Shown here: one piece after another, positions 28,457-38,434 of the stretch | How positions within the stretch are numbered: the stretch's first letter is position 1 | Layout: every line of letters starts with the position of its first letter | Assembly: GCA_902600895.1 (NCBI GenBank) | Contig: CACKLF010000009.1 | Span: 1-50,013 of the forward strand | Direction: 5' to 3' | Source of the DNA: an uncultured Alphaproteobacteria bacterium | Lineage (GTDB): Bacteria > Pseudomonadota > Alphaproteobacteria > Rhodobacterales > Rhodobacteraceae | Length of the DNA: 50,013 bases | Translations under genes and position numbers: made by a program | The notes under the pieces: generated by a model | Database searches by the model: none | What the model saw: only the letters and a program-made list of their open reading frames with translations | Told to the model about the DNA's origin: nothing

Positions 28457-28978
28457 TTGAACCCTTTTTCGATCTTTAGGCTCACACAATTTACTGTAAT
28501 AGCCCTCATTTTGATAATACTTCCTATGGCACCCATTAACTTCTTACCAAGGGTCTTCCCAATGCCAGACCTATTCATTTGCTACATAATAGCCTGGCAT
28601 TTAAGAGATCCTCAGAGTGCACCTTTGCCTATAATTATTATATTAACACTCCTTGTTGATATAACTGATTTTAGACCCATCGGCCTTTGGCCTCTCCTGA
28701 TGATAGGAATTCATAACATTATTATTGTTAACAGAAGACTGTTTTTTAATGGTATTTTTTTTAAAGAATTAATATTTTTTTCAGGCATTTTCTTTTGTGG
28801 GCTTATGATTGAATTGTTGTTCCTAAAAATAACATTATCTCCATCAGCTAGCTTTTCAGAATTAAGTCAAGAAGCAATAATAACTTCCATTTTTTATCCT
28901 TTAGTCGTGGCATTCCTCCATTTTTTCTGTAAACTCAAATATCATTACAGCCGCTTGTATTTTTCAGAAAAGCTATGA
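28457..28978 (+). CDS. mreD: rod-shape-determining protein MreD
   Basis: A polytopic inner-membrane protein of 173 residues with about five helices and the family look (LPMAPINFLPRVFPMPDLF near the start, RPIGLWPLL in the middle). The TTG start is supported by GGAG 8 nt upstream. Its stop overlaps mrdA by 4 nt (ATGA). Confidence 0.88.
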   Translation: MNPFSIFRLTQFTVIALILIILPMAPINFLPRVFPMPDLFICYIIAWHLRDPQSAPLPIIIILTLLVDITDFRPIGLWPLLMIGIHNIIIVNRRLFFNGIFFKELIFFSGIFFCGLMIELLFLKITLSPSASFSELSQEAIITSIFYPLVVAFLHFFCKLKYHYSRLYFSEKL

Positions 28979-30831
28979 GAAAATTATTTAGTGAAAAAAA
29001 TACTGAAATTGGCAGAAAATCTGTTTCTCGTAGGATTTTGTTATTAGGTCTGGGCAAAATGACATTAATAGGCCTTTTAGCCTGGCGAATGCGAAAGTTA
29101 CAGATTGAGGATAGCGAAAAATACAGGCTTCAGGCTGAAGAAAACAGAATTAATATGCGCTTGATACCTCCTGAAAGAGGCCTAATTTTGGATAGGAGGG
29201 GAAGAGAACTCGCAATAAATGTTGGAAATTATAAATTAGTGATAACTAGTGAAAAGACTAGAAATCCGAAAAAAACATTAGGTAAGCTGGCTGAATTGAT
29301 TAATTTAGACGATGAAGAGATAGATAAAATATTAAAAGATATTAATAAAAGAAGTCCTTTCGTTCCTGTTACTATAGCAGAACATCTCTCATGGGAAAGT
29401 TTCTCTAAGGTTGTTCTTAATTTACCTGCACTACCGGGTATTACTCCTGAAATGGGGCTAACAAGGTATTATAAAAAAGCAAGCAGTATAGCGCATGTGG
29501 TCGGCTACGTTGGTCCAGTTTCACGTAAGGATCTTGAGAGATTTGAAAGCCCAGACCCAGTACTTCAAATACCTAAATTTCAGATAGGCAAAACAGGCGT
29601 TGAGAGGGAACTGGAAGAAAAGCTGAGAGGAAAGGCATCTTTAAGTAAGGTGGAAGTGAATGCTGCTGGTCGAATAATTAGAGAGACAGAGAGGATAATG
29701 GGCTTCTCGGGTGCAAATCTCAGATTAACTTTAGATAATCATCTTCAGGAGTACTGTCACCAGCGTTTGTCTGGTCTATCTGCATCATGTGTTTTGATGG
29801 GTGTGAATTCGGGTCAAATAATAGCACTTGCTTCTATGCCATCCTTTGACCCCAACAAATTTGTATTTGGAATTTCACAAAAAGATTGGGACAGTTTACT
29901 CAACAACAAACTGCGTCCTCTTTCAAATAAAGCTGTGTCTGGAGCATATCCTCCAGCATCCACACTTAAGATGGCAGTAGCAATTTCTGCACTGGAAAAC
30001 GGAATAATATCAAAAAGTGATGCTTTTGACTGTCCAGGGCATTTTGATCTTGGCAATCAAAGGTTTCACTGCTGGAAAAAAAAAGGTGGGCATGGAAGAA
30101 TTGATCTTAAAGAAGCTATTTCGCAATCATGTGATGTTTTTTTCTGGGAAGTTGCTCGCAAAGTTGGGATTGAAAACATTAGATTAACTGCAAAAGGCCT
30201 TGGTTTAGGAACCAAATTTGATTTGCCTCTCTCATCAATAACAAAAGGATTAATTCCTTCTAAGGAGTGGAAAAGGAAAAAGCTTGATCAAAACTGGAGA
30301 GTTGGGGATACTTTAAATGCGGCAGTTGGACAGGGATTCACTCTTGCAAGCCCACTACAGCTAGTGGTAATGACTTCACGAATAGCCTCGGGTAGGGCAG
30401 TACGACCACAGCTTGTAAAATCAATCAACGGTAAAAGTAAAATTCAGACCAGTTTTCCAGAGTTAAATTATAGCCGTGACTCGTTGTCAATTATAAGAGA
30501 CGGGATGTTTTTATCTGTCAATAATTCAAAGGGAACTGCTTTTAAATCACGAATTAAGGATGAGACGCAAATAATGGCTGGTAAAACTGGTACATCTCAA
30601 GTCCGTCGAATTTCTTTGGAAGAGCGTGAGACAGGTGTTCTTTCAAATGATCAGCTCCCTTGGGAGCAAAGAGATCATGCGATATTCGTTGCTTATGCTC
30701 CATATAAAAATCCAAAGTATGCTGTTTCTATAATTATAGAACATGGAGGAAGTGGAGCACAAGTCGCGGCACCAATTGGAAGAGACATATTACTTAAAGC
30801 TTTTGATAGTGATAAAAAGTTAATAGTCTAG
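28975..30831 (+). CDS. mrdA: penicillin-binding protein 2, elongation transpeptidase
   Basis: Cross-links peptidoglycan during cell elongation. One N-terminal membrane helix, the pedestal domain (ERGLILDRRGRELA), then the transpeptidase domain with SxxK (PPASTLKMA, Ser about residue 328), SxN-type SCD (ISQSCDVFFWEV) and KTG (AGKTGTSQVRR). The length of 618 aa is normal. Works with RodA, encoded next. Confidence 0.96.
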   Translation: MRKLFSEKNTEIGRKSVSRRILLLGLGKMTLIGLLAWRMRKLQIEDSEKYRLQAEENRINMRLIPPERGLILDRRGRELAINVGNYKLVITSEKTRNPKKTLGKLAELINLDDEEIDKILKDINKRSPFVPVTIAEHLSWESFSKVVLNLPALPGITPEMGLTRYYKKASSIAHVVGYVGPVSRKDLERFESPDPVLQIPKFQIGKTGVERELEEKLRGKASLSKVEVNAAGRIIRETERIMGFSGANLRLTLDNHLQEYCHQRLSGLSASCVLMGVNSGQIIALASMPSFDPNKFVFGISQKDWDSLLNNKLRPLSNKAVSGAYPPASTLKMAVAISALENGIISKSDAFDCPGHFDLGNQRFHCWKKKGGHGRIDLKEAISQSCDVFFWEVARKVGIENIRLTAKGLGLGTKFDLPLSSITKGLIPSKEWKRKKLDQNWRVGDTLNAAVGQGFTLASPLQLVVMTSRIASGRAVRPQLVKSINGKSKIQTSFPELNYSRDSLSIIRDGMFLSVNNSKGTAFKSRIKDETQIMAGKTGTSQVRRISLEERETGVLSNDQLPWEQRDHAIFVAYAPYKNPKYAVSIIIEHGGSGAQVAAPIGRDILLKAFDSDKKLIV

Positions 30832-30858
30832 CATGATAAATTTATATATAAGAGATCA

Positions 30859-31998
30859 ATGTTTAGTTTTAAAAATATTGTAGATGGAAATTTAAGTTAC
30901 TTAAAAAAGTTTTTCTTATTCCATTGGCCCCTTGCAGTACTCACATTGGCCACTGGGGCCTTTGGTATATTAATGCTTTATTCAGTTGCTGGAGGTAGCA
31001 TGTTACCTTGGGCAGAACCTCAGCTTATGAGATTTGTGGTAGGTTTTGGTGTGATGGCAATCATCTCATTTATTCACATTGACTTTTGGCGCTCTCTGAC
31101 AATTCCTCTTTATTTTAGTTCGCTACTATTATTAATTGCGGTAATGTTCTATGGGGAAGGCACCGGTGCACAGCGCTGGATTGATTTGGGGTTTATTCGA
31201 CTTCAGCCTTCAGAAATTGTAAAGGTAACCTTGGTAATGGCTTTAGCGCTATACTATTCGACAATTCCAATATTAGCACAATCAAGACTTTTGTGGCTGA
31301 TTCCCCCCGTTTTATTAATATGCATTCCAACATTTTTGGTATTTTCTCAACCTGACCTGGGAACCAGCTTATTAATACTCACGTCAGGCTTGGCAGTCAT
31401 GTTTTTAGCAGGTGTAAGCATTTGGTACTTTGTTTTAGGTGCTTTCGCAGGTATAGGATTAATTTCTTCAGTTTTTATGACACGAGGAACTAGTTGGCAG
31501 TTTTTAACAGACTACCAGCTGGGGAGAATAGATGTTTACTTAAATCCATCCTTGGACCCGTTGGGTGCTGGTTATCATATTACCCAATCAAAAATTGCGC
31601 TAGGTTCAGGTGGCTTGTCAGGGAGAGGTTTTATGCAAGGCACTCAAAGTCAATTAGACTTCCTGCCTGAAAAACACACTGATTTTATTTTTACGACACT
31701 GGCAGAAGAGTTTGGATATTTTGGTAGTGTTGGTCTATTAACTATTTATGCACTAATAGTAATTTTTTGCCTTTTGTCAGCGGCTAAAAACCAAGATAGA
31801 TTTGGTGCCCTTTTGACCTCTGGTTTGGCAGTGATGTTCTTTTTATTCTTTTTTGTCAATATGGCTATGGTAATGGGTCTAGCACCTGTTGTGGGAGTTC
31901 CTCTGCCATTGATATCTTGGGGAGGGTCGGCAATGCTTGTTTTACTCGGAGCATTTGGCTTAATACAAAGTGCACATATTCATCAACCACGGAATTGA
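30859..31998 (+). CDS. rodA: peptidoglycan glycosyltransferase RodA (SEDS family)
   Basis: Inner-membrane polymerase that builds glycan strands with PBP2. About ten membrane helices, with SEDS motifs FIRLQPSEIVKVTLVMALA, FSQPDLGTSLLIL (the conserved aspartate region), QSKIALGSGGLSGRGFMQGTQ (catalytic Asp loop follows as DFLPEKHTDFIF) and VGVPLPLISWGGSAM. Starts 27 nt after mrdA and ends 3 nt before the next gene. Confidence 0.96.
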   Translation: MFSFKNIVDGNLSYLKKFFLFHWPLAVLTLATGAFGILMLYSVAGGSMLPWAEPQLMRFVVGFGVMAIISFIHIDFWRSLTIPLYFSSLLLLIAVMFYGEGTGAQRWIDLGFIRLQPSEIVKVTLVMALALYYSTIPILAQSRLLWLIPPVLLICIPTFLVFSQPDLGTSLLILTSGLAVMFLAGVSIWYFVLGAFAGIGLISSVFMTRGTSWQFLTDYQLGRIDVYLNPSLDPLGAGYHITQSKIALGSGGLSGRGFMQGTQSQLDFLPEKHTDFIFTTLAEEFGYFGSVGLLTIYALIVIFCLLSAAKNQDRFGALLTSGLAVMFFLFFFVNMAMVMGLAPVVGVPLPLISWGGSAMLVLLGAFGLIQSAHIHQPRN

Positions 31999-32001
31999 AT
32001 A

Positions 32002-32940
32002 ATGAAGATACTCTATTCCGCAAAGAAAGAAGAATGGGAAATCTACAGAACTCTTTTAAGGAAAGAATTAAAGCAGCAAAGATTTTCAAACTTTGAAATT
32101 CTTAATAGCCTTAATATGAAAAAGGACGATATAGATTTCATTATTTATGCACCAAACGATCAGAATTCTGACTTCTCCAAATTCAAAAATTTAAAAGCTA
32201 TATTCAGTTTATGGGCTGGAATCGAAACTATAATTGCAAATAAGAGTATAAAAGTCCCCATCATTAAAATGGTAGATAAAGGCTTAACAAACGGGATGAT
32301 CCAATGGTGCATTGCACATGTACTTCGATACCATCTCAACTTGGATTATTTTATCAAAATTCAGGATGGAAACTGGAATTTTAATGAAAATCAATTGTTA
32401 CCCTACGAAAGAAAAGTTACAATTTTAGGCTTAGGCAATATAGGCATGCAAGTAGCTAGATCAATCAGAGATTTAGGCTTTGACGTTTCTGGTTGGTCCA
32501 CTCAAGAAAAAAGAGAAAAAAATATTAAGTGCTCATTTGGTGAGCAAGGATTAAAAGATGCTTTGCAGGACGCGGATATAGTAGTTTGTCTTCTTCCAGA
32601 AACAAAAAAAACCATAAACTTATTTTCCTCAAAAAGGTTCAAATACTTTAAAAAAGGAGCTAAAATTATAAATGCAGGAAGAGGTAGTCTTATCGATCAG
32701 ACCAGCTTATTAAACTCTATAAGTAATGAAATAATATCTCACGCCACTCTTGATGTTTTTAATACAGAACCACTGCCAAAGGAACACCCTTTTTGGCAAA
32801 ATAGGAAAATTACCGTTACACCCCACATTGCTGCTAGATCCAGACCCGAAACGTGTGTAAATTCTATCACCAAAAATATATCACGGTATTATGAAGGAAA
32901 GGAGTTTGAGGGCATGGTAAACCTACAGAAAGGTTATTGA
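32002..32940 (+). CDS. glyoxylate/hydroxypyruvate reductase A-type 2-hydroxyacid dehydrogenase
   Basis: An NAD(P)H-dependent D-2-hydroxyacid dehydrogenase of the GhrA branch. Rossmann motif ILGLGNIGMQVARSIRDLGF at about residues 142-160, catalytic Arg in INAGRGSLIDQ, Glu in NTEPLP and His in VTPHIAARS. Substrates are probably glyoxylate or hydroxypyruvate. The start is 3 nt after the rodA stop, so it is likely cotranscribed with the cell-shape genes although the function is unrelated. It converges on the Mrp operon (1 nt between ends). Confidence 0.88.
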   Translation: MKILYSAKKEEWEIYRTLLRKELKQQRFSNFEILNSLNMKKDDIDFIIYAPNDQNSDFSKFKNLKAIFSLWAGIETIIANKSIKVPIIKMVDKGLTNGMIQWCIAHVLRYHLNLDYFIKIQDGNWNFNENQLLPYERKVTILGLGNIGMQVARSIRDLGFDVSGWSTQEKREKNIKCSFGEQGLKDALQDADIVVCLLPETKKTINLFSSKRFKYFKKGAKIINAGRGSLIDQTSLLNSISNEIISHATLDVFNTEPLPKEHPFWQNRKITVTPHIAARSRPETCVNSITKNISRYYEGKEFEGMVNLQKGY

Positions 32941-32941
32941 G

Positions 32942-34645
32942 TTAAATATTGGTCGAGTAGTTCAAAACTAGAATTAGTGATAATACAATAGCAATCCAGA
33001 GCACCATGTTGCCTGTAGACCATATTCTAGAAATTCTACCATCAGAGCCGATGAACTTATCGAGTAACGAGATTATAATCTCAATTAATGTCAATTTCAC
33101 CACAGATATAATCTTTATTATTACTTCGAATTTGCCCAGCATATGTTTGAAAAAATCTGGTATCACTTTTCTATAGATAATATCAAAGTCTATATTAATG
33201 GATCTAATCTCCTGCGGTAATAAATTTAACCATTTTATGATGATGAAAGATAAAATAGCAAAGCATAATAGCTGAAGCTGATTAATAACATGATATGTTG
33301 AGTAAGGTTTATAACTCACTTCAAAAGGTAAATATTCATAAAGCAAACCTGGTGTTATACCAATAATAATACATAGTGCACTAGTTAAACCCATTGCCAT
33401 AAGCATATGGAAAGGTGCTTCCTTAGGTCGAAGACCACTGTCATGAGAAAAAAATGCAAAAAATGGCACCTTTATGCCTGAATGTGATAATACGCCTGCC
33501 GAAGCAAAAATTAGTATGAACCAAATAAGTTGGTAATGTTTGTAAGCAACAGCATCTAAAATCAATGATTTTGTAACGAAACCAGAAAATAAAGGAAATG
33601 CAGAGATGGAAGCTGCTCCAACAAGACAAAAAGTTGCAGTAATAGGCATGGTTCGATAAAGTCCCCCTAACTCTGAAGCCTTGGAAGTACCTGTCCGAAA
33701 AAGCACTGCACCCACGCTCATAAACAATAATGCCTTATACAAAATATGGGCGAAGGCATGTGCTGCTGTGCCATTTAGTGCCATCTCTGTACCGATACCG
33801 ATGCCGACAACCATAAACCCTAGCTGATTATTCAAACTATACGCCAAAACACGCCGCAAATCGTTTTCGATCTCTGCAAAAAATATTGGGAATAAGGTCA
33901 TTGCAGCACCAATATAAATTAAAATTTCTGTTCCAGGGAAAGCCCTTGCTAGGGCATAAACAGCAAGTTTAGTAGTAAATGCAGAAAGTATAACTGTGCC
34001 AGTCACTGTAGCAGCAGGATAAGAATCTTGAAGCCAATTATGAAGAAATGGAAATGCACACTTTATTCCAAAAGAAATAAAAATTAACCAAGATGCCAAT
34101 GAGTCAAGTTCCAGTTTTGAGAATTCAATCGAGCCAGTGTATTTGTAATGCAAAACTGTACCCATTAATAATATTAAACCTGATATGATTTGAATAAGCA
34201 GGTATCTCATACCAGTATGATACGCCGCCGGAGTGCGCCTTGCCCAAATTAAAAAAACTGAGGCTATGGCTGTACCTTCCCAAAAGAAGAAAAGTGTAAC
34301 AAAGTCTCCCGCAAAAACGGCTCCAATAGCTGAACCAGAATACATTATTGCTGCTACTTGTTGAATTTTATCTTTTACGTGCCAGGCGTATAAGTTTCCT
34401 AGAAAAGCTGCCAAGCAAAAAATTAACCCAAAAACCCGAGTTAATTTATCAAAACGCACTAATTGCAACTCTAGATTCATTAAGTTGATAACATAAGATG
34501 TATTCAAGTCCATACTCAAAATCTGAAGAAATCCAAGTATAGGGATAGCTAAAAGAAGGATCCTAAGTGTTTTCCATGAAAAAATAAGTGACAAGGGTAG
34601 CATCAAAAAAAACAACAAGAAGATTGGAAATATATTAAGAAACAT
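32942..34645 (-). CDS. antiporter subunit of the NuoL/M/N (MrpD) type, 567 aa
   Basis: A large polytopic membrane protein of the proton-translocating NuoM/MrpD family, with FFFWEGTAIASVF (TM5 glutamate) and FGIKCAFPFLHNWLQDSYPAA (TM7-8, lysine and loop), LAYSLNNQLGFMVVGIG, and HILYKALLFMS (TM12 lysine region). An extra C-terminal segment of about 110 residues after residue 450 is amphipathic and ends in a membrane helix. It is the last gene of the operon, converging with ghrA, and overlaps the 110-aa gene by 11 nt. It is more diverged than the two D-type subunits upstream, so its role in ion transport is less certain. Confidence 0.8.
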   Translation of the reverse strand: MFLNIFPIFLLFFLMLPLSLIFSWKTLRILLLAIPILGFLQILSMDLNTSYVINLMNLELQLVRFDKLTRVFGLIFCLAAFLGNLYAWHVKDKIQQVAAIMYSGSAIGAVFAGDFVTLFFFWEGTAIASVFLIWARRTPAAYHTGMRYLLIQIISGLILLMGTVLHYKYTGSIEFSKLELDSLASWLIFISFGIKCAFPFLHNWLQDSYPAATVTGTVILSAFTTKLAVYALARAFPGTEILIYIGAAMTLFPIFFAEIENDLRRVLAYSLNNQLGFMVVGIGIGTEMALNGTAAHAFAHILYKALLFMSVGAVLFRTGTSKASELGGLYRTMPITATFCLVGAASISAFPLFSGFVTKSLILDAVAYKHYQLIWFILIFASAGVLSHSGIKVPFFAFFSHDSGLRPKEAPFHMLMAMGLTSALCIIIGITPGLLYEYLPFEVSYKPYSTYHVINQLQLLCFAILSFIIIKWLNLLPQEIRSINIDFDIIYRKVIPDFFKHMLGKFEVIIKIISVVKLTLIEIIISLLDKFIGSDGRISRIWSTGNMVLWIAIVLSLILVLNYSTNI

Positions 34646-34967
34646 CTTTTTTCTCCAAATCTAGCTCTTCATTCGGGTATTCCTCACTATCGACCGCCTT
34701 ACTGCCATAGAAGTTCTCAGTCCTCATGGCCAGGAGGCGCAGGGCCTTAGATGCAAAAATTATAAGCGTAAACATGATAAACCCGTAAATGCCATAAAAT
34801 CCAAATAATTTATCAATGCTAAAATACGGATGTCTTACATAGAAGAAATCTGATACAAAAAGGCCAACACAAATAATTATAAAACCAAGAATGAGAAACC
34901 TTGTTATCCTGGGATTTTCAATCCATTCATAAATATTTTTGCTTCTATTTGTCTCTTTATTTTTCAA
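34635..34967 (-). CDS. two-helix membrane protein in the Mrp operon, 110 aa
   Basis: Not recognised beyond its setting. Residues about 20-42 (FLILGFIIICVGLFVSDFF) and 58-78 (YGIYGFIMFTLIIFASKAL) are membrane helices, flanked by charged, probably cytosolic ends (MKNKETNRSKNIYEW and a Glu/Lys-rich tail). It sits between two NuoL/M/N-type genes, overlapping one by 11 nt and following the other by 13 nt, so it is probably an accessory subunit of the same complex. Confidence 0.75.
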   Translation of the reverse strand: MKNKETNRSKNIYEWIENPRITRFLILGFIIICVGLFVSDFFYVRHPYFSIDKLFGFYGIYGFIMFTLIIFASKALRLLAMRTENFYGSKAVDSEEYPNEELDLEKKDVS

Positions 34968-34980
34968 AATAAACCTCGCG

Positions 34981-36447
34981 CTAATTTAATACAGGTTGTA
35001 AAAAATTTATAATTGGACCCGAAAAGAAAAACAGTAGCAAGGAAGCCCCAGCAGTAGCAATTGTAGGTAACAGACACAAAATAGGTGCCTCTCCAAATGG
35101 CATAATGGTTTTTTTGATTGAATCACTAGGTTTCAGAAAAAACCCTTGCCCTACAATTGAGAGTAAATAGTACACATTCATTAGGGAACTAATAAGTAAG
35201 ACAATTATTATAAGAAGGAAACCAGCATCAGATGCTCCTTCCATTAAATACCATTTGCTCCAAGCACCTCCAAGTAGAGGAATGCCAATTATTGAAAGTG
35301 ACCCTATGAAAAACGCTGCAAAAGTAAATGGCATGAATTTGCCTAGGCCCACCATTTCACTAACTTCTGTCTTCCTGGTTGTAACATATATGGAACCAGC
35401 AGTCATAAACAGCGTTATTTTTCCAAAAGCATGCATTACTATATGAAGTGCAGCACCCAAAACTCCAGCCGCAGTTGCCAGTGCAATACCCAAAATAATA
35501 TACGATAACTGGCTCACTGTTGAGTAAGCTAGCCTGGCCTTTAAATTATCTTTGAATATAGCTACAGTAGAGGCAAACAAAATGGTAAAAGCAGCTAACC
35601 AGACTAACCAGTCTGATGAACCGGTACTGGCCAAATGATCAATTCCAAAAATGTATATGCCTATTTTGAGTACTGAAAATACGCCTGCTTTTACCACAGC
35701 TACAGCGTGAAGAAGAGCGCTAACTGGTGTGGGTGCCACCATTGCAGAAGGCAACCAGGGGTGAATTGGAAATATAGCAGCTTTACCAATGCCAAACGCG
35801 AAAAGAATGAGCAAAAGTATAGTTGCACTGGATGTAAAATAATTTGCAATTATACCACCACGAGAAAAATCAAGTGTTCCCACTATTGAAAACACCCAAA
35901 TTATGGCTGGTAGAAAAAATACTATAGATGTAGTCATGAGAATGCCTAAATAGACTCTGGCTCCCTTTACAGCTTCTGCACTGCCTTTGTGTGACACTAA
36001 CGGGAAAGTCGATAAAGTGAGGATTTCGTAAAATATAAATAGTGAAAAAAGGTTTGCAGAAAAAGCTATGCCTAAAGTAGCTGAAATAGCCAAACAAAAA
36101 AACGCAAAAAACCTTGTCTGGTTTTTCTCGCCATTTGTCCTCATATAACCAACGCCATAGATGTGGGTCACTATCCACAGCCCAGATGCAATAAGAGCAA
36201 ACATTAAACCTAATGGTTCCAAATGTAACCTGATTTCTAAGCCTTCAACTACAGAGAGTAATAGAGAAAACTCAGTTGTATTATTTCCATTTAGGGTGGT
36301 AATAAGAAAAATGATAAAAAATGTTAAGCATGCTACAAGAAGAGTTGAAATATCCCTAAGATTTGGCTTATCGGCAAATAAATAATTAAGTGGAAAACCC
36401 GATAAAGGGATTAAAATTGCTGAATATGTCAATAAAGCTAAGTTCAA
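34981..36447 (-). CDS. MrpD-type cation/proton antiporter subunit, 488 aa
   Basis: A NuoL/M/N-family proton pump subunit: LFIFYEILTLSTFPLVSH (TM5 Glu), FAFGIGKAAIFPIHPWLPSAMVAPTPVSALLHA (TM7 Lys and the loop with VAPTPVSALLHAVAVVKAG), LAYSTVSQLSYIILG and MHAFGKITLFM. About 14 membrane helices. It lies 15 nt downstream of the longer mrpD gene in the same operon. It is the second D-type subunit, and might do the job of the missing N-terminal half of MrpA. Confidence 0.88.
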   Translation of the reverse strand: MNLALLTYSAILIPLSGFPLNYLFADKPNLRDISTLLVACLTFFIIFLITTLNGNNTTEFSLLLSVVEGLEIRLHLEPLGLMFALIASGLWIVTHIYGVGYMRTNGEKNQTRFFAFFCLAISATLGIAFSANLFSLFIFYEILTLSTFPLVSHKGSAEAVKGARVYLGILMTTSIVFFLPAIIWVFSIVGTLDFSRGGIIANYFTSSATILLLILFAFGIGKAAIFPIHPWLPSAMVAPTPVSALLHAVAVVKAGVFSVLKIGIYIFGIDHLASTGSSDWLVWLAAFTILFASTVAIFKDNLKARLAYSTVSQLSYIILGIALATAAGVLGAALHIVMHAFGKITLFMTAGSIYVTTRKTEVSEMVGLGKFMPFTFAAFFIGSLSIIGIPLLGGAWSKWYLMEGASDAGFLLIIIVLLISSLMNVYYLLSIVGQGFFLKPSDSIKKTIMPFGEAPILCLLPTIATAGASLLLFFFSGPIINFLQPVLN

Positions 36448-36462
36448 AATTAAGTCTTCCTG

Positions 36463-37989
36463 TTATTTTTCCATAGTAAAATTATTCATTAGTAGATTTG
36501 CCGCTTTACTCGAATACTCTACTGTGAAACTGGTATTCAACCCAAAAAATACGGTGGAAAAAGCTAAAATCCATACGATAAGAAATGATGACGGACCAAG
36601 GTACTCTTTTGTTTCTGTAGAAGGAGACTTAGCAAAGTACATTATTTCAGTCACTTGCCAGACATATAATATAGCTATTAGAGACGAAATTAAAATTGCA
36701 GCTACAATGAGCCAACTACCCTGCTCAATAGCCGCTTGGACCAGTAGCCATTTACTTATAAAACCAGCCGTGCCCGGTATACCAATCAAACTTAATCCCC
36801 CAATTAAAAAAGCTGCACTCGTCCAAGGCATTCTGCGCCCAAGCCCTTTTATATTTTTATAAAAGCTACTTCCAAAACTCAAAAAGATTATTCCGGTGCA
36901 TACAAAGAGCAGAGCCTTACTTATGCCATGGTTAAATAAATGTACCACTGCGGCAGTGAGACCTATAGTTGACATAAAACTGACGCCCAGTAATATATAA
37001 CCAATCTGTGATACACTTGAGAATGCGAGCATTCTTTTCAAATCTCTCTGGTAAAAAGCTATTCCACCTGCTGCGAACATTGCTAAAATTCCCAGAGGCA
37101 TAACAATATTAATGAGTACACTTTCAAGCATGGAAGGATGACTATGAAATACTGAAAAAAGGAAACGAATGATTGCATAAATAGCTACTTTTGTAGCAGT
37201 TGAAGCCAAAAATACTGCTGTAGGCGTTGGTGAGAAACTATATGCTTTTGGTAACCAGGTATGTAGTGGAAAAAGTGCACCTTTTAAACCCAAACCTACT
37301 AAAATAAATGCAAAAGCTACTTGAATAGTCCTGTTAGGAAGGTCTTCCCGAATTCGTTCAGCAATATCATACATATTCAGTGTGCCAGTTGCCGCATACA
37401 AAAAGCCGATGCCTATCACAAAAAATGTTGCACCAATCGTACCCATAACGAGATAATCGAATGCTGCAGTTAATGCTCTCTTATCTTTATTAGCACCTTG
37501 AGCCACCATTACATACGTAGACAAAGAAGAGATTTCCAAAAAGACAAATAAATTAAACGCATCTCCAGTAATAAGAACACCTAACAAACCAGAGATGCAT
37601 AAGAGAAAACAGGTTAGAAACAGAGTTTGTTTATCTTCTTCTATCTCTGCATGCATTGTACCAATAAGATAAATTGAAGTTAGAAATGCCATTCCTGATA
37701 CCAGAACAAGCAAAAAAGCGTTCAAAAAATCAACTCTGTACTCAATTCCTACTGGTGGGGGCCAACCCCCTAACTCGTAACTTACTACTCCAACAATTAA
37801 TACTTGTCGAAGTAATAGCAAAGAGATTACAAATGCTAGGGCACATGCAGAAATAGTTATATATAAAGCTATTTTTCTGTGACCAAATAATACACACAGG
37901 GGTGCAAATGCAAATGGGAATAGAACTTGTAGAACCGGAAGATGATCCAAAAATGATTTAGTGGACGTGATAATGTCAGGGCTATTCAT
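36463..37989 (-). CDS. mrpD: MrpD/MnhD-type antiporter subunit
   Basis: A NuoL/M/N-type proton-translocating subunit with VFLEISSLSTYVMVA (TM5 Glu), GLGLKGALFPLHTWLPKAYSFSPTPT (TM7 Lys; FSPTPTAVFLA), LAFSSVSQIGYILLG and LFNHGISKALLF. It follows mrpC as in typical Mrp operons; the ATG at 37989 lies inside the last codons of mrpC (8-nt overlap). The ORF could extend to 38025, but the overlapping ATG start is the usual coupling arrangement. Confidence 0.92.
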   Translation of the reverse strand: MNSPDIITSTKSFLDHLPVLQVLFPFAFAPLCVLFGHRKIALYITISACALAFVISLLLLRQVLIVGVVSYELGGWPPPVGIEYRVDFLNAFLLVLVSGMAFLTSIYLIGTMHAEIEEDKQTLFLTCFLLCISGLLGVLITGDAFNLFVFLEISSLSTYVMVAQGANKDKRALTAAFDYLVMGTIGATFFVIGIGFLYAATGTLNMYDIAERIREDLPNRTIQVAFAFILVGLGLKGALFPLHTWLPKAYSFSPTPTAVFLASTATKVAIYAIIRFLFSVFHSHPSMLESVLINIVMPLGILAMFAAGGIAFYQRDLKRMLAFSSVSQIGYILLGVSFMSTIGLTAAVVHLFNHGISKALLFVCTGIIFLSFGSSFYKNIKGLGRRMPWTSAAFLIGGLSLIGIPGTAGFISKWLLVQAAIEQGSWLIVAAILISSLIAILYVWQVTEIMYFAKSPSTETKEYLGPSSFLIVWILAFSTVFFGLNTSFTVEYSSKAANLLMNNFTMEK

Positions 37990-38434
37990 CTTTAAATAAA
38001 TCTCCCTGTTGAAGGTCTTGAACATTCTCTCTGGAAAATATTTTTCTATTTATCTCCAGCAAATCACTTTCTTCAATAGTACCGTAGGATTCTCTAATTC
38101 TAATGATCAGAGACAGCCCTAAAGCTGTTGTTGCCACTCCTACCACAATTGCCGTAAGTATCAGAACGTGTGGCAAAGGATTACTGTATACAGAAAAATC
38201 ATCTACTTTTAACTTCATTGGTAATATTGGTGGCGTCCCACCAGTAACTTTGCCAATTGATATGTAAAAGAGAAAAACGGACGTCTGAAACAAATTTAAT
38301 CCAATTATCTTTTTTATTAAATTTCCCCGTGACACTACTATGTAAAAGCCTGTCATCATCAAAATGATGAAAAGCCAATATATAGAATGAGTAGCCAAAA
38401 GAGTGCCTACTTGACTCAAAGTATCTCCTATCAT
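37982..38434 (-). CDS. mrpC: antiporter subunit MrpC/MnhC (NuoK-like)
   Basis: A small membrane subunit homologous to NuoK of complex I, with three helices and the conserved GLNLFQTSVFLFYISIG and ALILTAIVVGVATTALGLSL-type segment (PHVLILTAIVVGVATTAL here). The C-terminal 30 residues are cytosolic and acidic. The 4-nt ATGA overlap with mrpB upstream indicates coupling. Confidence 0.93.
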   Translation of the reverse strand: MIGDTLSQVGTLLATHSIYWLFIILMMTGFYIVVSRGNLIKKIIGLNLFQTSVFLFYISIGKVTGGTPPILPMKLKVDDFSVYSNPLPHVLILTAIVVGVATTALGLSLIIRIRESYGTIEESDLLEINRKIFSRENVQDLQQGDLFKDE